Shown here one piece after another: positions 17,563 through 19,511 of a stretch of DNA of 19,511 nt. The position numbers were made by a program, and so were the translations under genes. Source of the stretch: an uncultured Bacilli bacterium (GTDB taxonomy: Bacteria > Bacillota_I > Bacilli_A > RF39 > UBA660); assembly GCA_947600015.1 (NCBI GenBank), contig CANQFX010000017.1:1-19511 (forward strand), in the 5' to 3' direction. The first letter of the stretch is position 1; every line of letters begins with the position of its first letter. The notes under the pieces were generated by a model, which saw only the letters and a list, made by a program, of their open reading frames with translations, was not told where the DNA came from and did not search any database.

Positions 17563-19511
17563 GTGGCATTTAAAATTGTAAAATGTGGTGATTATCGAAA
17601 GAGAAGAAACTTTTCTAAAATTAGAAATACTTATGAATTAAAAGATTTATTAGAAATTCAAAAAAAATCGTATCAAAATTTTATTGATCATGGTATCAAA
17701 GAGGTATTTGAAGATTTATTTCCAGTAGAAAATTTCTCTGGAACTTTATCGCTTGAGTTTGGTGATTATCATTTTGATGAACCTCGTTATTCTATTAAGG
17801 AAAGTAAAGATCGTGAAACAACGTATTCTGCACCTTTACGAGTAGAAGTTCGTCTTTATAATCGCGAAACTGGAGAAGTAAAAGAGCAAGAGATCTTCAT
17901 GGGTGATATGCCAATTATGACAGAGAGTGGAACCTTTGTTATTAATGGTGCAGAGCGTGTTATTGTATCGCAACTTGTGCGTTCTCCTAGCGTTTATTTT
18001 AATCGTGAAATCGATAAAAATGGAAGGGAATTAATTACTTCTCAAATTATACCAACGCGTGGTACTTGGTTAGAATTTGAAGTGGATGCACGTGATGTTT
18101 TATATGTACGTATTGATCGTACTAGAAAGGTCACTTTAACAACATTACTTCGTGCGTTTGGACTTTCTAGTGATGATGACATTTTAAAAATGTTTGGAGA
18201 AGATGAATATCTTAAAAATACCATTGCAAAAGATTCTACGAAAAATACAGATGAAGCTCTTATTGAAATTTATGAAAAATTAAGACCTGGGGAACCAGCA
18301 ACATTAGACTCTTCTAAAAACCAAATTATTACTCGTTTCTTTGATGAATTTCGCTATGATTTAGCACGTGTAGGACGTTATAAGTTTAATCGTAAATTAA
18401 ATGTAGTAGATCGTTTACTTGATCAGACATTAGCAGAAGATATTAAAGACGGTAATAAAGTTTTATTTGAAAAAGGAACGAAGATAACGAAGGCAAATTT
18501 AGAGGAAATAAAAGATGTTTTAGCGAAAGGCTATGGAGTACAAGAAGTTGCTATTAATGAAGAGTTAGATCAATATAATAAAGTTCAAATAGTTAAAATT
18601 GTTGATCCTCTTGATAAAAAGAAAAAGTTAATTGTTGTTGGTAATGACCAAAGTATAGAGGTAAAAAGACTTACTATTTCTGATGTATATGCTTCTGTTT
18701 CTTATTATTTAAATTTATTACACGGTGTTGGAAACTTTGATGAAATCGATCATTTAGGAAATCGTCGCATTCGTCAAGTTGGAGAATTATTACAAAATCA
18801 ATTTAGAATTGGTGTTTCTAGAATGGAAAGAGTAATACGTGAAAGAATGACTACACAAGAGATGGAAGAAGTAACGCCAAAAACATTAATTAATATTAGG
18901 CCAGTAACTGCTGCAATGAAAGAATTCTTTGGAAGTTCACAATTATCTCAATTTATGGATCAAACCAATCCGATTGCTGAACTTACCAATAAGCGTCGTT
19001 TATCTGCTTTAGGACCTGGAGGATTATCTAGAGACCGTGCTGGTGTAGAAGTGCGTGATGTTAACTCTTCTCACTATGGACGTATTTGTCCTATTGAATC
19101 TCCTGAAGGACCTAATATTGGGTTAATTACTTCATTAGCAAGCTATGCTAAGATTGATGAGTATGGATTTATTATGACTCCATACCGTAAGGTAGATCAT
19201 TGCAAAATTACAGATGAAGTACGTTATTTGACTGCAGATGAGGAATTAGACTATATTATTTCTCAATCTACAGTAGAAACAAGTGAAGATAATACTATTA
19301 CACAAGAATTGGTTAATGCCAGATTCCGCGGTGAAAATATTTTAGCAAAACCAGAGCAAGTAGACTATATTGATGTTAGTCCACAACAAGTTGTATCTGT
19401 TACTACTAGTTGTATTCCATTTTTGGAGCATGATGATGCTACTCGTGCCTTAATGGGTGCTAACATGCAACGTCAAGCAATGCCTTTAATTAAAACAGAA
19501 GCACCTCTTGT
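17563..19511 (+). CDS. rpoB: DNA-directed RNA polymerase beta subunit, 5' part
   Basis: This is the N-terminal 649 residues of RpoB; the gene runs off the window end. The start is GTG 17563 after GGGGTGA (17550-17556), which gives the expected opening (RKRRNFSKIRNTYELKDLLEIQKKSY). An ATG start is not available nearby. The protrusion, lobe and start of the fork region are recognisable: GDMPIMTESGTFVINGAERVIVSQLVRSPSVYF, then the rifampicin region FFGSSQLSQFMDQTNPIAELTNKRRLSALGPGG (455-487), then GRICPIESPEGPNIGLI. The residue at E. coli position 526 is Asn476 (AAT, 18988-18990) instead of His. Asp466 (516) and Ser481 (531) are wild type. Confidence 0.98.
   Translation, partial: MAFKIVKCGDYRKRRNFSKIRNTYELKDLLEIQKKSYQNFIDHGIKEVFEDLFPVENFSGTLSLEFGDYHFDEPRYSIKESKDRETTYSAPLRVEVRLYNRETGEVKEQEIFMGDMPIMTESGTFVINGAERVIVSQLVRSPSVYFNREIDKNGRELITSQIIPTRGTWLEFEVDARDVLYVRIDRTRKVTLTTLLRAFGLSSDDDILKMFGEDEYLKNTIAKDSTKNTDEALIEIYEKLRPGEPATLDSSKNQIITRFFDEFRYDLARVGRYKFNRKLNVVDRLLDQTLAEDIKDGNKVLFEKGTKITKANLEEIKDVLAKGYGVQEVAINEELDQYNKVQIVKIVDPLDKKKKLIVVGNDQSIEVKRLTISDVYASVSYYLNLLHGVGNFDEIDHLGNRRIRQVGELLQNQFRIGVSRMERVIRERMTTQEMEEVTPKTLINIRPVTAAMKEFFGSSQLSQFMDQTNPIAELTNKRRLSALGPGGLSRDRAGVEVRDVNSSHYGRICPIESPEGPNIGLITSLASYAKIDEYGFIMTPYRKVDHCKITDEVRYLTADEELDYIISQSTVETSEDNTITQELVNARFRGENILAKPEQVDYIDVSPQQVVSVTTSCIPFLEHDDATRALMGANMQRQAMPLIKTEAPL

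Noticed and set aside
1..19511. UGA read as tryptophan (Mycoplasma-like code)
   Set aside because: Genes end properly at TGA (for example 1378-1380 and 2974-2976), Trp is encoded by TGG throughout, and no conserved reading frame contains an in-frame TGA.
1..19511. Mobile elements, CRISPR repeats, attachment sites or horizontally acquired islands
   Set aside because: No transposase or integrase motifs, no regularly spaced repeats, and composition and codon use look uniform across the window.

Overview
The window looks like chromosomal core-genome DNA from a low-GC Bacillota, most likely class Bacilli. The gene order closely follows the Bacillus subtilis segment running from ftsH through dusB-lysS, clpC, cysS-mrnC-rlmB, sigH, secE-nusG and rplKAJL to rpoB. 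The very AT-rich third positions, compact spacing and an Asn at the RpoB rifampicin position suggest one of the reduced, Mollicutes-related or Erysipelotrichia-like lineages, possibly uncultured and gut-associated. That placement is inference. UGA is used as a stop, so the code is the standard bacterial one, unlike Mycoplasma or Spiroplasma. All genes lie on the + strand. I see no mobile element, prophage, CRISPR array, tRNA or rRNA.

Layout. 1-888 is the 3' end of ftsH, with an unusual C-terminal Rho_N/SAP-like tail. 946-1924 holds a small unknown membrane protein and mscL, each with its own promoter and terminator. 2002-5065 is a tightly overlapping operon of dusB, an RDD-family membrane protein and lysS. 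5200-6795 is a YfcC/DcuC-like multi-pass transporter homologue split by a roughly 90-residue Lys/Ala/Ser/Thr-rich loop. 6916-9159 is clpC without adjacent ctsR-mcsA-mcsB. 9211-10608 is cysS, followed by a 289-nt spacer that may encode a structured small RNA. 10898-12563 is mrnC-rlmB-sigH. 12614-13336 is an unrecognised tail-anchored protein whose cytoplasmic part resembles a degenerate protein-kinase C-lobe. 13443-14346 is secE-nusG, 14499-15699 is rplK-rplA, 15860-16746 is rplJ-rplL, 16882-17466 is an RsmC-type methyltransferase, and 17563 to the end is rpoB (5' part).

Most genes serve gene expression and protein quality control: tRNA charging and modification, rRNA methylation and maturation, ribosomal stalk and L1 proteins, transcription, Sec export, and the ClpC and FtsH proteases. 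Regulation is readable in several spacers. There is an L10-type leader with an attenuator before rplJ. Two competing helices before rplA could mask its Shine-Dalgarno sequence. Hairpins sit almost at the predicted 5' ends of the secE and RsmC-like transcripts. Many promoters place the -10 box only 15-20 nt before the start codon, giving predicted leaders of about 10-13 nt. Several intrinsic terminators begin inside the coding sequence they terminate.

I did not find an unmistakable new system. The best leads are the pseudokinase-like membrane protein between sigH and secE, the natural RpoB H526N-type substitution, the FtsH tail domain, the transporter with a histone-H1-like loop, and the candidate RNA switches.
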